NCBI RefSeq assembly: GCF_023546765.1
Contig: NZ_CP097484.1
Location: 2,016,001 to 2,080,000, forward strand
From: Methylobacterium tardum
GTDB taxonomy: Bacteria; Pseudomonadota; Alphaproteobacteria; Rhizobiales; Beijerinckiaceae
Direction: 5' to 3'
DNA: 64,000 bases
Both the position numbers and the translations under genes were made by a program. A model generated the notes under the pieces. The model was not told the origin of the DNA. It ran no database searches and saw nothing but the letters and a program-made list of their open reading frames with translations. Positions 17,966 to 27,500 of the stretch are shown here, piece by piece; position 1 is the first letter of the stretch; the number at the start of each line of letters is the position of its first letter.

Positions 17966-18337
17966 GACCGGGTTCGGGGCTGATGTCCTTGGAGGCCGCG
18001 CGCACGCTGCCGTCGCACAGGCGATGCCGCGGGGGAAGCGGCAGTTCCACGCAGGCACCGCCGCGCGGCGCGCACGGCCTCGGTCCTCGGCGCCGGCCGG
18101 CGCCGCCGCTTCTTGATGTGTGGTGTCAGGATCAGCCGGTAAAGACTTGCCCAACAGCCAAGTTTGCCGGCGACAGTCAGCCTCGCGCGCGGGGCCGGGC
18201 ACCCCTGCGGCGGCCGGTCTCGCGCAGGCCGGCGGGAATCGCTATAGGAGCCCCATCCCGAATTCTCGTCCTCGCGTTCCGTGTGACTGTCCCACAGGCC
18301 ACGCGCGCGGGCGGCGTCCGACCCGTCGAATGCGCCC
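17966..18337. other. Divergent intergenic region, pabB/rimO
   Basis: These 372 bases lie between divergent starts and hold no supported gene. They must contain the promoters of both the pab operon and rimO. No convincing operator or RNA element was recognised. Confidence 0.5.
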
Positions 18338-19680
18338 ATGACCGCCACCGCCACACCTGCCCCCAAGGCCTCGGCCCCCAAGATCTCCTTCGTCTCGCTG
18401 GGCTGCCCGAAGGCGCTGGTCGATTCCGAGCGGATCCTGACCCATCTGCGCGCCGAGGGTTACGAGCTGGCCCGCCGGCACGACGGCGCCGACGTGGTGA
18501 TCGTCAACACCTGCGGCTTCCTCGACTCGGCCAAGGCGGAATCGCTCTCGGCGATCGGCGAGGCCATGGCGGAGAACGGCCGGGTCATCGTCACCGGCTG
18601 CATGGGCGCGCAGCCGGAGGAGATCCGCGAGAAGTATCCCGACCTCCTGGCGGTGACCGGTCCGCAGGCCTACGAGTCGGTGGTGGCGGCCGTCCACGAG
18701 GCGGTGCCGCCGGCCCACGACCCGTTCCTCGACCTCGTGCCGCCGCAGGGGATCAAGCTCACCCCGCGCCACTACGCCTACCTGAAGATCTCGGAAGGGT
18801 GCAGCAACCGCTGCAGCTTCTGCATCATCCCGTCCCTGCGCGGGAACCTCGTCAGCCGCCCGGCGGCCGACGTGCTGCGCGAGGCGGAAAAACTGGTCAA
18901 GGCCGGCGTGAAGGAGCTGCTGGTGGTCAGCCAGGACACCAGCGCCTACGGCGTCGATATTCGCTACGCCGAGAGCCCGTGGCGGGACCGCCGTGGTCCG
19001 GGCGAAGTTCTACGACCTGACCCGGGAACTCGGCGAGCTCGGGGCCTGGGTGCGGCTGCACTACGTCTACCCCTACCCGCACGTGGACGAGGTCATCCCG
19101 CTGATGGCCGAGGGCAAGGTGCTCCCCTATCTCGACATGCCGCTCCAGCACGCGAGCCCGTCGGTGCTCAAGCGCATGCGCCGCCCCGGCAACCAGGAAC
19201 GCCAGCTCGACCGGATCCGGAGCTGGCGGCAGATCTGCCCGGACCTCGCGATCCGCTCGACCTTCATCGTCGGCTTCCCCGGCGAGACCGAGGCCGAGTT
19301 CGAGGAGCTGCTGGCCTGGCTGCAGGAGGCCAAGCTCGATCGGGTCGGCTGCTTCGAGTACGAGCCGGTGGCGGGCGCCACCGCCAACGCGCTGGGCGAC
19401 CTCGTCCCGCCGGAGGTCAAGGCTGAGCGCAAGCGCCGGTTCATGGAGACCCAGAACGGCATCGCGCTGCGGCTGCAGCGGGCGAAGGTCGGCAAGCGGC
19501 TGCCGATCATCGTCCGATTCCGTCGAAAGCGGGGTCGCGCGGGGCCGGTCCAAGGCCGACGCGCCGGAGATCGACGGCACTGTCCACGCCGCCTTCCGGC
19601 GCCCGGTGCGGGTCGGCGATATCGTCACCGTGAAGATCGACCGGGCCGAGGCCTACGACCTCTACGGCAGCGTCGCCTGA
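18338..19680 (+). pseudogene. rimO: Ribosomal protein S12 methylthiotransferase, two frameshifts
   Basis: RimO adds a methylthio group to Asp in ribosomal protein S12, using two Fe-S clusters and SAM. The N-terminal UPF0004 domain ([23 protein letters not shown]) and the radical-SAM motif CSNRCSFC read from ATG 18338. At about 18990 the match moves to another frame ([12 protein letters not shown] to KRLPIIV). At about 19515 it moves again to the frame carrying the C-terminal TRAM domain, ending at 19680. Both breaks are explained by one extra base, each a C next to another C. Apart from the two indels all domains are intact, so sequencing error is as likely as true decay. Confidence 0.85.
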
Positions 19681-19713
19681 GGCGGCGCGCTGTAGCGACT
19701 TTCCAAACCGCGT

Positions 19714-19827
19714 CCTCATCCTGAGGTGCCGGCGCGCAGCGGGGGCCTCGAAGGTGGTCTCCAGAAGGCACGGCGATCCCCGGGGCCCTCCTTCGAGGCC
19801 CGCTGACGCGGGCAGCTCAGGATGAGG
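19714..19827. repeat. Interspersed hairpin repeat, family 2, copy A
   Basis: The ends are CCTCATCCTGAGGTGCC and CAGCTCAGGATGAGG in inverted orientation. An inner hairpin pairs GGGCCTCGAAGG with CCTTCGAGGCCC. The same termini recur at 28138-28206 and 32404-32534. It lies in the rimO-dinB gap. Confidence 0.75.
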
Positions 19828-19932
19828 GAGTGGGATATCCCTGTTGAGGTGTGATCAACCCGCCTTGACCCGGCCAGGCCGCCGCGTTCTTTGGAACAGA
19901 GCAGGAACCCACGGCGGATCTCCGAGGCGGCG

Positions 19933-21015
19933 ATGGATCCGGAGGTCGCGCTCCGAAAAATCATCCACATCGACATGGACGCGTTCTACGCCTCCGTGGA
20001 GCAGCGCGACGACCCGTCCCTGCGCGGCCTGCCGCTGGCCGTGGGCGGCTCGCGGGAGCGCGGCGTGGTGGCGGCGGCGAGCTACGAGGCCCGGAAATTC
20101 GGCGTCCGCTCGGCCATGCCGTCGGCCACCGCCCGCCGGCTCTGCCCGGACCTGCTGTTCGTGAAGCCGCGCTTCGAGGTCTACCGGGCGGTCTCGGAGG
20201 AGATCCGGGCGGTCTTCGCCCGGCACACGCCGATCATCGAGCCGGTGGCCCTGGACGAGGCCTATCTCGACGTCACCGAGAACCTCCTGGGCCTCCCGAC
20301 GGCGACGGCCGTGGCGAAGGCGATCCGGGCCGAGATCCTGGAACGCACCGGGCTCATCGCCTCGGCCGGGGTCTCGTACAACAAGTTCCTCGCCAAGGTG
20401 GCGTCCGACCACAGGAAGCCGAACGCCCTGTTCGTCATCACCCCCGCCATGGGACCGGATTTCGTGGCGGAGCTGCCGATCGGCCGGTTCCACGGGGTCG
20501 GCCCGGTCACCGAGGCGAAGATGAAGCGGCTCGGGATCGAGACCGGGGCGGATCTCCGCACCTGGACGCCCGAGCGCCTGCGCGAGACCTTCGGGTCGGC
20601 GGGCGCCTACTATTACGCCGTCGCCCGCGGGATCGACGCGCGGCCGGTCCGCGCCCACCGGGTGCGCAAGTCGATCGGCGCGGAGACCACCTTCGCGGAG
20701 GACACGGCCGCCTTCGAGGTCCTGGCCGCCCGGTTGGCGCCGCTGTTCGACAAGGTCTGGACCGGGGCCGACGCCAAGGGCATGCGCGCCCGGACCGTGA
20801 CCCTGAAGCTGAAATTCTCCGATTTCGCCCAGGTCACCCGGGCGAAATCGCTCGCCGTTCCCGTGGCCGACCGGGCCAATCTGGAGCGGATCGGCCTCGA
20901 CCTGCTCGCCGGCCTGTTCCCCCTGCGGCGCAGCGCGCGGCTGATCGGGGTATCGCTCTCGGGCTTCGCGCAGGACGAGCCCGACGGGCCGCAGCAACTC
21001 GGGCTGGCGGTCTGA
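19933..21015 (+). CDS. dinB: DNA polymerase IV
   Basis: A 360-residue Y-family translesion polymerase. Catalytic acidic motifs are HIDMDAFYASVEQRD near residue 13 and ALDEAYLDVT near residue 105. A helix-hairpin-helix-type region follows (RFHGVGPVTEAKMKRLGI), then the little-finger domain. The C-terminus ends QQLGLAV, resembling a beta-clamp-binding motif. The start is ATG 19933, with GAGG at good spacing; an upstream in-frame TTG at 19891 has no support. It copies past damaged template bases without proofreading. Confidence 0.95.
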   Translation: MDPEVALRKIIHIDMDAFYASVEQRDDPSLRGLPLAVGGSRERGVVAAASYEARKFGVRSAMPSATARRLCPDLLFVKPRFEVYRAVSEEIRAVFARHTPIIEPVALDEAYLDVTENLLGLPTATAVAKAIRAEILERTGLIASAGVSYNKFLAKVASDHRKPNALFVITPAMGPDFVAELPIGRFHGVGPVTEAKMKRLGIETGADLRTWTPERLRETFGSAGAYYYAVARGIDARPVRAHRVRKSIGAETTFAEDTAAFEVLAARLAPLFDKVWTGADAKGMRARTVTLKLKFSDFAQVTRAKSLAVPVADRANLERIGLDLLAGLFPLRRSARLIGVSLSGFAQDEPDGPQQLGLAV

Positions 21016-21165
21016 CACGGCCTCCGGGGCAAGCGCCCGCGCGGTCATGCGCGGCACTGCGCCTGTGCGGTTCCGCACGTCGGGCAGGCGGGATCGGTCC
21101 CGGAGCGGAGCGATCCGGCACGGATCGGGGTTGTCCGAGCCCGTGCGAACACAAGGACCTTGCGG

Positions 21166-21389
21166 ATGTCGAAGCACGCCCTCCTGGCCCTGGCCGCCGC
21201 GCTTCTCCCGGTCCTCGCGGCGGGCGCCGCCCGCGCGGACGGCACATCCGCTTTCGGGGCAGCCAACGCGGCTCAGCTGCGCGGCTACACCGCGAGCCCG
21301 GCCCAGATCTACGTTCCGGCAGGCGGCCCGAGCGCCGGCCCGCAGCCCCCGCGCCGCAGCGGCCGAAGGCGCCGGCGCGCGGCCGCTGA
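21166..21389 (+). CDS. Secreted hypothetical protein, possible frameshift near the end
   Basis: The frame begins MSKHALLALAAALLPVLAAG, a Sec signal peptide ending at ARADG. The mature part continues TSAFGAANAAQLRGYTASP and QIYVPAGGPSAGPQPP. As read, the frame stays open to 21660 in Arg-rich, low-complexity code that runs over an opposite-strand gene. One extra base near 21350 would instead give APQRPKAPARGR and a stop at 21389, a more natural end that is used here. Function is unknown. Confidence 0.5.
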
Positions 21390-21437
21390 GATCGACCCGG
21401 GCCGCGCGGGCCCGGGCATCCCATCACACGTTCTTGG

Positions 21438-21638
21438 TCACGCGTTCTTGCGCGGCCGGTGGTCGGGGTCGATGCCGCCATCGACCTTGGTCTCGTTGTC
21501 CACGTCACCCTCGAAGGTCGAATCCGCCTGCAGATCGGCAGGATCGGCGCCGCTCATGCCCTTCGAGGTGCCGATCCCGGGATTGCCCTTGAGGTCGGCG
21601 TCGGTCGGGGTCTCGGTCTTCAGATGCTTGGACGACAT
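21438..21638 (-). CDS. Small hydrophilic hypothetical protein
   Basis: A 66-residue, highly charged protein starting MSSKHLKTETPTDADLKGNP. It has no cysteine, signal peptide or hydrophobic core, and its Gly/Asp/Thr-rich composition suggests an intrinsically disordered, stress-type small protein. The ATG at 21638 is preferred over the in-frame upstream start at 21671. No family is recognised by eye. Confidence 0.6.
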   Translation of the reverse strand: MSSKHLKTETPTDADLKGNPGIGTSKGMSGADPADLQADSTFEGDVDNETKVDGGIDPDHRPRKNA

Positions 21639-21737
21639 GCAGGCTCCTGTCGGATGCTGATGTCGGGCCAACGCACCGGGGCGGAGACGGTCACCCGCGC
21701 CCCGTGCGGCGGTTCGCCTCCCGGTCCCCGCAGATCC

Positions 21738-22364
21738 TCAGCCGAGCGCGGCCGCCCCGATCCGGCGCACGCCCGCCGTCTCCATCCGCGCCCAGGCCTG
21801 CGCGAGGGATCCGTCCACGTCGATCCCGCGCACGGCATCCTCCACCACGAGGACGTCGAAGCCCGCGTCGCTTGCATCGAGCGCGCTCCAGGCGACGCAG
21901 AAATCGGTGGCGAGGCCGCAGATGACGACGCGGGTGATGCCGCGCTCCCGGAGCGCCCCGGCGAGCCCGGTGCGGGTCGCCCGGTCGGCCTCCAGGAAGG
22001 CCGAGTAGCTGTCGACCCGGGGATCGAGCCCCTTGCGCACCACCAGGCTCGCCCGGTCGGTGGCGAGACCCGGCGCGAAGGCGGCGCCCGGGCTGCCCTG
22101 GACGCAGTGGCGCGGCCACAGCACCTGCGGTCCGTAGGGCAGCATCACCGTCTCGAACGGGGCCCGCCCCGGATGGGTCTCGGCGAAGGAGACGTGATCC
22201 GCCGGATGCCAGTCCTGCATCAGCACCACGTGCCGGAAGCGGTGCTGGAGCGCGTTGATCGGGCCGACCACCGCGTCGCCATCCGGGACGGGGAGCGCCC
22301 CGCCCGGCAGGAAATCGACCTGCACGTCGGCGACGAGGAGCAGGTCGGCGCTGCCGGGCGTCAC
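21738..22364 (-). CDS. pncA: Nicotinamidase/pyrazinamidase
   Basis: A 208-residue isochorismatase-fold amidase that hydrolyses nicotinamide to nicotinate for NAD salvage. Catalytic Asp is in LLVADVQVDFLPGG, Lys in VVRKGLDP, and Cys in VICGLATDFCVAW. Metal-binding residues are seen in QDWHPADHVSF. It starts at GTG 22364, 11 bases after the stop of the quinone oxidoreductase gene, so the two are likely co-transcribed. Both are redox or NAD-linked. Confidence 0.93.
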   Translation of the reverse strand: MTPGSADLLLVADVQVDFLPGGALPVPDGDAVVGPINALQHRFRHVVLMQDWHPADHVSFAETHPGRAPFETVMLPYGPQVLWPRHCVQGSPGAAFAPGLATDRASLVVRKGLDPRVDSYSAFLEADRATRTGLAGALRERGITRVVICGLATDFCVAWSALDASDAGFDVLVVEDAVRGIDVDGSLAQAWARMETAGVRRIGAAALG

Positions 22365-22375
22365 GGTTGCGGGCC

Positions 22376-23353
22376 TCAGGGCAGCATCACGGTCGAGCCG
22401 GTGGTCTCCCGGCCCGCGAGGTCGCGGTGGACCTGCTGCGCCTCGGCCAGCGGGTAGGTGGCGTTGACGGCGATCTTCACCGCGCCGTCGCGGACCACCT
22501 TGAACAGGCGGGCGGCCGCCTCCTCCAGGGTGGCGCGGTTCGGCGAGAAGGTCGCGAGCGTCGGGCGGGTCACGTAGAGCGAGCCGCGCGGGGCCAGCAG
22601 GCCGAGGTCGAGCCCGGTGATCGCCCCGGAGGCCGAGCCGAAGCTCGCCAGCAGGCCGAGCGGCGCGAGGCTGTCCAGCGAGCCCATCAGGGTCGCCTGC
22701 CCGACGCCGTCATAGACCACCGGGACGCCCTTGCCGCCGGTGATCTCGCGTACGCGCTTGGCGACGTCCTCCTCCCGGTAGAGGATGACGTGGTCGCAGC
22801 CGTTCTGCTTGGCGAGTTCCGCCTTCTCGGGGCTGCCGGCGGTGCCGATCACCGTGGCGCCGAGGTGCTTGGCCCACTGGCAGGCGATCAGGCCGACGCC
22901 GCCGGCGGCCGCCTGCCACAGGATCGTGTCGCCGGGCTTCACCGCGTAGGTCCGGTGCAGCAGGTACTCGACGGTCAGGCCCTTGAGCATCATGGCGGCG
23001 GCGGTCTTCTCGTCGACGCCGTCGGGGATCGGCACGGCCGCGGAGGCCGGGATCACCGGCTCCTCGGCGTAGCAGCCGTCCGCCACCGAACCGTAGGCGA
23101 CCCGGTCGCCCGGCTTGAACTGGCTGACGCCCTCGCCCACCGCCGTGACGGTGCCGGCGCCCTCCTTGCCGGGGGTGAAGGGCATGTGCGGGGACTTGTA
23201 GGCGCCGGTGCGGAAGTAGATGTCGATGAAGTTGACGCCGATGGCCGCCTGCTTGACCCGGATCTGCCCGGGGCCCGGCTCGGCCAGGGGCACGTCCTCG
23301 AAGCGCATCACCTCGGGGCCGCCATACTCGTAGACCCGGATCGCCTTCGGCAT
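22376..23353 (-). CDS. NADPH:quinone oxidoreductase, zinc-independent MDR family
   Basis: A 325-residue medium-chain dehydrogenase/reductase of the quinone oxidoreductase (QOR) type. It begins MPKAIRVYEYGGPEVM. Visible are GVNFIDIYFRTGAYK, GKEGAGTVTAVGEGV, and the nucleotide-binding AAAGGVGLIACQWAKHLGA. Zinc ligands of true alcohol dehydrogenases are absent. It would reduce quinones one electron at a time with NADPH. The ATG at 23353 is chosen because similarity starts there, although the frame is open to 23425. It precedes pncA in an operon. Confidence 0.9.
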   Translation of the reverse strand: MPKAIRVYEYGGPEVMRFEDVPLAEPGPGQIRVKQAAIGVNFIDIYFRTGAYKSPHMPFTPGKEGAGTVTAVGEGVSQFKPGDRVAYGSVADGCYAEEPVIPASAAVPIPDGVDEKTAAAMMLKGLTVEYLLHRTYAVKPGDTILWQAAAGGVGLIACQWAKHLGATVIGTAGSPEKAELAKQNGCDHVILYREEDVAKRVREITGGKGVPVVYDGVGQATLMGSLDSLAPLGLLASFGSASGAITGLDLGLLAPRGSLYVTRPTLATFSPNRATLEEAAARLFKVVRDGAVKIAVNATYPLAEAQQVHRDLAGRETTGSTVMLP

Positions 23354-23544
23354 CGTTGGACTCCCGCTCGCCGCCCCGTCCGGGGGCGTTGCAGCCCGAG
23401 ATAACGGAGCGCCCGGCGGAGGCAATTTCTTTTTGCCGTCTCGCCCTCCAGTTGTAACTCGCCCGGTCGCGGCCCCGTTCTGGATCCGTCGCCGCGGGGG
23501 GCCTATCTAGGCCCTGCCCTTCTTCGAGCCGAGGTCCGACATCC

Positions 23545-23841
23545 ATGTCCGGCACCACCCGCACGAGCGCCGACCTCGATCCGCGCCGCCGCCGCCTCCT
23601 CTACCGCGCCTGGCATCGGGGCATCCGCGAGATGGACCTGATCATGGGCCGCTTCGCCGATGCCGAGATCGGCGACCTGTCGGAGGCGGAGCTCGACCAG
23701 TTCGAGGCGCTGATCGAGGTTCCGGACCGGGACCTGTTCAAGTGGCTGACCGGCGAGGTCGAGACGCCGTCGAACTACGACACGTCGGTCTGGCAGCGCG
23801 TGCGGGCGTTCCACCGGCACGACGCGCCGATCCACTCCTGA
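23545..23841 (+). CDS. sdhE: Succinate dehydrogenase flavinylation factor
   Basis: A 98-residue SdhE/YgfY/SDHAF2 family protein that promotes covalent FAD attachment to SdhA. It has the conserved HRGIREMD (RGxxE) motif, MGRFADAEIGDLSEAELDQFE, and the PDRDLFKWLTG segment. The length is normal. A small hypothetical gene and mfd follow on the same strand, an arrangement seen in related genomes. Confidence 0.92.
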   Translation: MSGTTRTSADLDPRRRRLLYRAWHRGIREMDLIMGRFADAEIGDLSEAELDQFEALIEVPDRDLFKWLTGEVETPSNYDTSVWQRVRAFHRHDAPIHS

Positions 23842-23866
23842 GAGCGACCGGTCGAGAGAGCCCGCG

Positions 23867-24097
23867 ATGGACGAACCGAAGCCCAACTACGACCACCCGG
23901 CCCGGTCGATCGCCACCGAGCTGGTGGTGCGCATCATGCTGGAGATGATGGAGCGCTCCGATCCGGCACTCCGCGCCGAGATCCTGCGGCAGGCGACGGC
24001 GCGCGCCGCCGCGATGACCGAGCACATGCCCAACGCGGACTTCTTCCGCGGCCGGGTCGAGGCGGCGCTGGCCGAGATCGTCGGGCCGGACGCCTGA
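23867..24097 (+). CDS. Small hypothetical protein, sdhE-linked
   Basis: A 76-residue acidic, helical protein beginning MDEPKPNYDHPARSIATE. It has several Met and Glu residues and no signal peptide or membrane helix. It starts 25 bases after the sdhE stop, so co-transcription is likely. No known family was recognised. Confidence 0.6.
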   Translation: MDEPKPNYDHPARSIATELVVRIMLEMMERSDPALRAEILRQATARAAAMTEHMPNADFFRGRVEAALAEIVGPDA

Positions 24098-24534
24098 GGG
24101 GCCCGGCCGGGGCTTCAACCGCATCCCATCGCAGCTTTCGGCTGTTGCAGCGCGCGTCGTCATCACGAGCGAAGCGAAGTGACCCAGGGCAGCGCGACGT
24201 CCGAAGATGTGGCGCTGCTGGATTGCTTCGCTGCGCTCGCAAAGACGGTGGTGGGCTCACCGTTCCGGCTGGCTATCGATCCGGATCCGGCGCAGTCCTC
24301 CACCTCTCACGAGAGGAGACCCGCGCTCTGTTCTGAGCCGTGCATGGAGCGCCGCCGATGATGGGGCGCTATCGCGAATCGCGGCCGAACAGCTGTTCCA
24401 TGCCGCAGCAGAACCGCCATATAGGGTGTGTCCAGCCGTGACCGCGGGAACGCTTTATCGCGACAGCCCGATCGGCTAACGCCACCCGACCTTTGCCCCT
24501 GACGCGCCCGGCGGGCCTCCCCGCGAAAGACCCG
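24098..24534. other. Intergenic region upstream of mfd
   Basis: These 437 bases contain a family 1 palindromic repeat (24158-24248). The remaining part, about 24250-24534, shows no supported gene and should hold the mfd promoter. Confidence 0.5.
24158..24248. repeat. Interspersed palindromic repeat, family 1, copy B
   Basis: The copy starts CGTCATCACGAGCGAAGCGA and ends CGCTCGCAAAGACGG. Both arms and the spacer resemble copies at 5794-5882 and 39896-39987. It lies in the gap before mfd. Confidence 0.75.
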
Positions 24535-27500
24535 ATGGCCAAGCCTCAACCGAAGCCCTCTGCGCCAGCCCCCAAGCCGCAGGTCGCGCGCTTCGCGCTG
24601 CCGAAATCCTCGGCCCTAGCCCAGGCGATCGACGCCCTGAAGCGCGGCGACAGCCCGGTCCTGGCGAACGCCCCGGAGGGTTTCGACGCGCTGGCGCTCG
24701 CCGACCTCGCCCGCGCCCTGGCCCCCACCGTCGATGCGCCGGCCGTGCTGGTCCACGTGGCGCGCGATTCCGGGCGCTCGGCCTCGTTCCAGGCGGCCCT
24801 CGGCTTCGTCGCGCCCGAGATGGACGTGATGAGCCTGCCGGCCTGGGACTGCCAGCCCTACGACCGGGTCTCGCCGACCACCGCGGTCGCCGCCGCCCGG
24901 ATGACGGCGCTGGCCCGCCTTGCCCGGACCCGCTCCGCCGAGGACAGGCCGCGCATCCTCTGCACCACCGTCAACGCCCTGGTGCAGCGCGTCCCGCCCC
25001 GCACCCACATCGCCAAGGAGGCGTTCTCGGCGGCGATCGGCAACGTCGTGTCCATGGACGACGTGGTGGCCTGGGTCGAGGCCAACGGCTTCCTGCGCAC
25101 CGGGACGGTGCGCGACACCGGCGAGTACGCGGTCCGCGGCGGCATCCTCGACCTGTCGCCCCCCGGCCTGCCGGCGCCGATCCGCCTCGACTTCTTCGGC
25201 GACACGCTGGAATCGATCCGCGCCTTCGACCCGGAGACGCAGCGCACCACCGGTCAGCTCCGTTCGCTGGACCTGATGCCGATGAGCGAGGTCCAGCTCA
25301 CCACCGAGACGATCCGGCGCTTCCGCCAGGGCTACATCCAGAGCTTCGGCGCCACGACCCGGGACGACCGGCTTTACGAGACCGTGAGCGAGGGGCGGCG
25401 CTATGCCGGCCTCGAGCACTGGATGCCGCTGTTCTACGACCACCTCGACACGCTGTTCGACTATCTCGGCGGCGTGCCGCTGGTCTTCGACCCGCAGGTG
25501 GAGGATGCCGCCGCGGAGCGGATCAGCCTCGTCCAGGATTATTACCAGGCCCGCGAGGGCGCGATGAAGACGCCGCAGGCCGGCGTCGCCCCCTACAAGC
25601 CGCTGCCGCCCCGCGCCCTGTACCTGACGCCGAACGAGCTCAAGGAGCGGATCGGCACCGCCACCGTGGCGCGGCTGACGCCCTTCGCGCAGCCCGAATC
25701 GTCCGAGCGCCTCGTGATCGATTGCGGCGCGAAATCCGGACGCAGCTTCGCGCCGGAGCGGGCCGACGAGAACACCAGCGTGTTCGACGCCGCGGTGGCG
25801 CATATCCGCGACCTCCAGGGATCCGGTCATCACGTGATCCTGGGCGCGTGGTCCGATGGGTCCCGCGATCGGCTCTGCGGCGTGCTCACCGATCACGGCC
25901 TGAAGAAGCCCGTGGCGATCACGCGGCTCACCGACGTCTACGCGCTGAAGCGCGGCACCGACGCGGCGGTTGCCGTCTGGGGCCTGGAGGCGGGCTTCAC
26001 CGCGGGGGAGCTCGCCGTCGTCTCCGAGGGCGACATTCTGGGCGACCGGCTGGTCCGCCAGAAGCGTAAGGCCAAGCGGCCCCAGGACGTGATCCTGGAG
26101 GTGCAGGCGCTCCAGCCCGGCGACCTCGTGGTCCACGCCGACCACGGCATCGGCCGCTTCGTCGGCCTCAAGACGATCCACGCCGCGGGCGCCCCGCACG
26201 ACTGCCTGGAGCTGCAATACACCGGCGGCCTGCTGCTGCTGCCGGTGGAGAATATCGAGCTCCTGACCCGCTACGGCTCGGAGGATTCCGAGGTCGCGCT
26301 GGACCGGCTCGGCGGCGGCGCCTGGCAGGCCCGCAAGGCCAAGATGAAGCGCCGCATCCTCGAGATGGCGGGCGAGCTGATCAAGGTTGCGGCCCAGCGC
26401 TTCGTCCGGAAGGCCCCTTCCCTCAAGGCACCCGAAGGCCTCTACGGGGAATTCGCTGCCCGCTTCCCGTTCGAGGAGACCGAGGATCAGGCCAACGCCA
26501 TCGACGCGGTGCTGGACGACCTCAATGCCGGCCGGCCGATGGACCGGCTGGTCTGCGGCGATGTCGGCTTCGGCAAGACCGAGGTGGCGTTGCGCGCCGC
26601 CTTCGCGGCGGCGATCTCCGGCAAGCAGGTGGCGGTGATCGTCCCCACGACGCTGCTGGCCCGCCAGCACTACCGGACCTTCGCCGAGCGCTTCAAGGGT
26701 CTGCCGGTTCAGGTGGCGCAGCTCTCCCGCTTCGCCTCCGCGGCGGAGATGAAGCAGACCCGGGCGGGACTTATCGCCGGCACGGTCGACATCGTGGTCG
26801 GCACCCACGCGCTGCTCGCCAAGAACATCGCCTTCAAGGATCTCGGCCTGATCATCGTGGACGAGGAGCAGCATTTCGGCGTGGCCCACAAGGAGCGGCT
26901 GAAGGCGCTCCAGGCCGACGTCCACGTGCTGACGCTGTCGGCGACGCCGATCCCGCGCACGCTCCAGCTCGCCATGACGGGGGTGCGGGAACTGTCGATC
27001 ATCGCCACACCGCCGGTGGACCGGCTGGTGGTGCGCACCTTCGTGACGCCGTTCGACCCGCTGACCATCCGGGAGGCGCTTCTGCGCGAGCGCTATCGCG
27101 GCGGCCAGTCCTTCTACGTGGTGCCGCGCATCGAGGATCTGGCCGAGGTCAAGAAATTCCTCGATGCCGAGATGCCCGAGATCAAGGTCGCGGTGGCCCA
27201 CGGCCAGATGGCGGCGGGCCAGCTGGAGGACGTGATGACGGCCTTCTACGAGGGCAAGTTCGACGTCCTGCTCTCGACCACGATCGTGGAATCGGGCCTC
27301 GACATCCCCACCGCCAACACGCTGATCGTCCACCGGGCCGACATGTTCGGGCTGGCGCAGCTCTACCAGCTGCGCGGCCGCGTCGGGCGTTCGAAGGCGC
27401 GCGCCTACGCGCTGTTCACGACGCCGGCGAACCGCCAGCTCACCGCCCAGGCCGAGCAGCGCCTCAAGGTGCTCCAGAGCCTCGATACGCTGGGCGCGGG

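Noticed and set aside
17966..18202. Extended N-terminus for PabB
   Set aside because: The open frame upstream of 17965 is Arg/Pro-rich and unlike the family. MWTREIPFIDP is a typical PabB opening.
21390..21660. Long C-terminus of the secreted protein at 21166
   Set aside because: It is low-complexity and runs antisense over a well-formed small gene at 21438-21638. A single-base slip near 21350 gives a natural stop.
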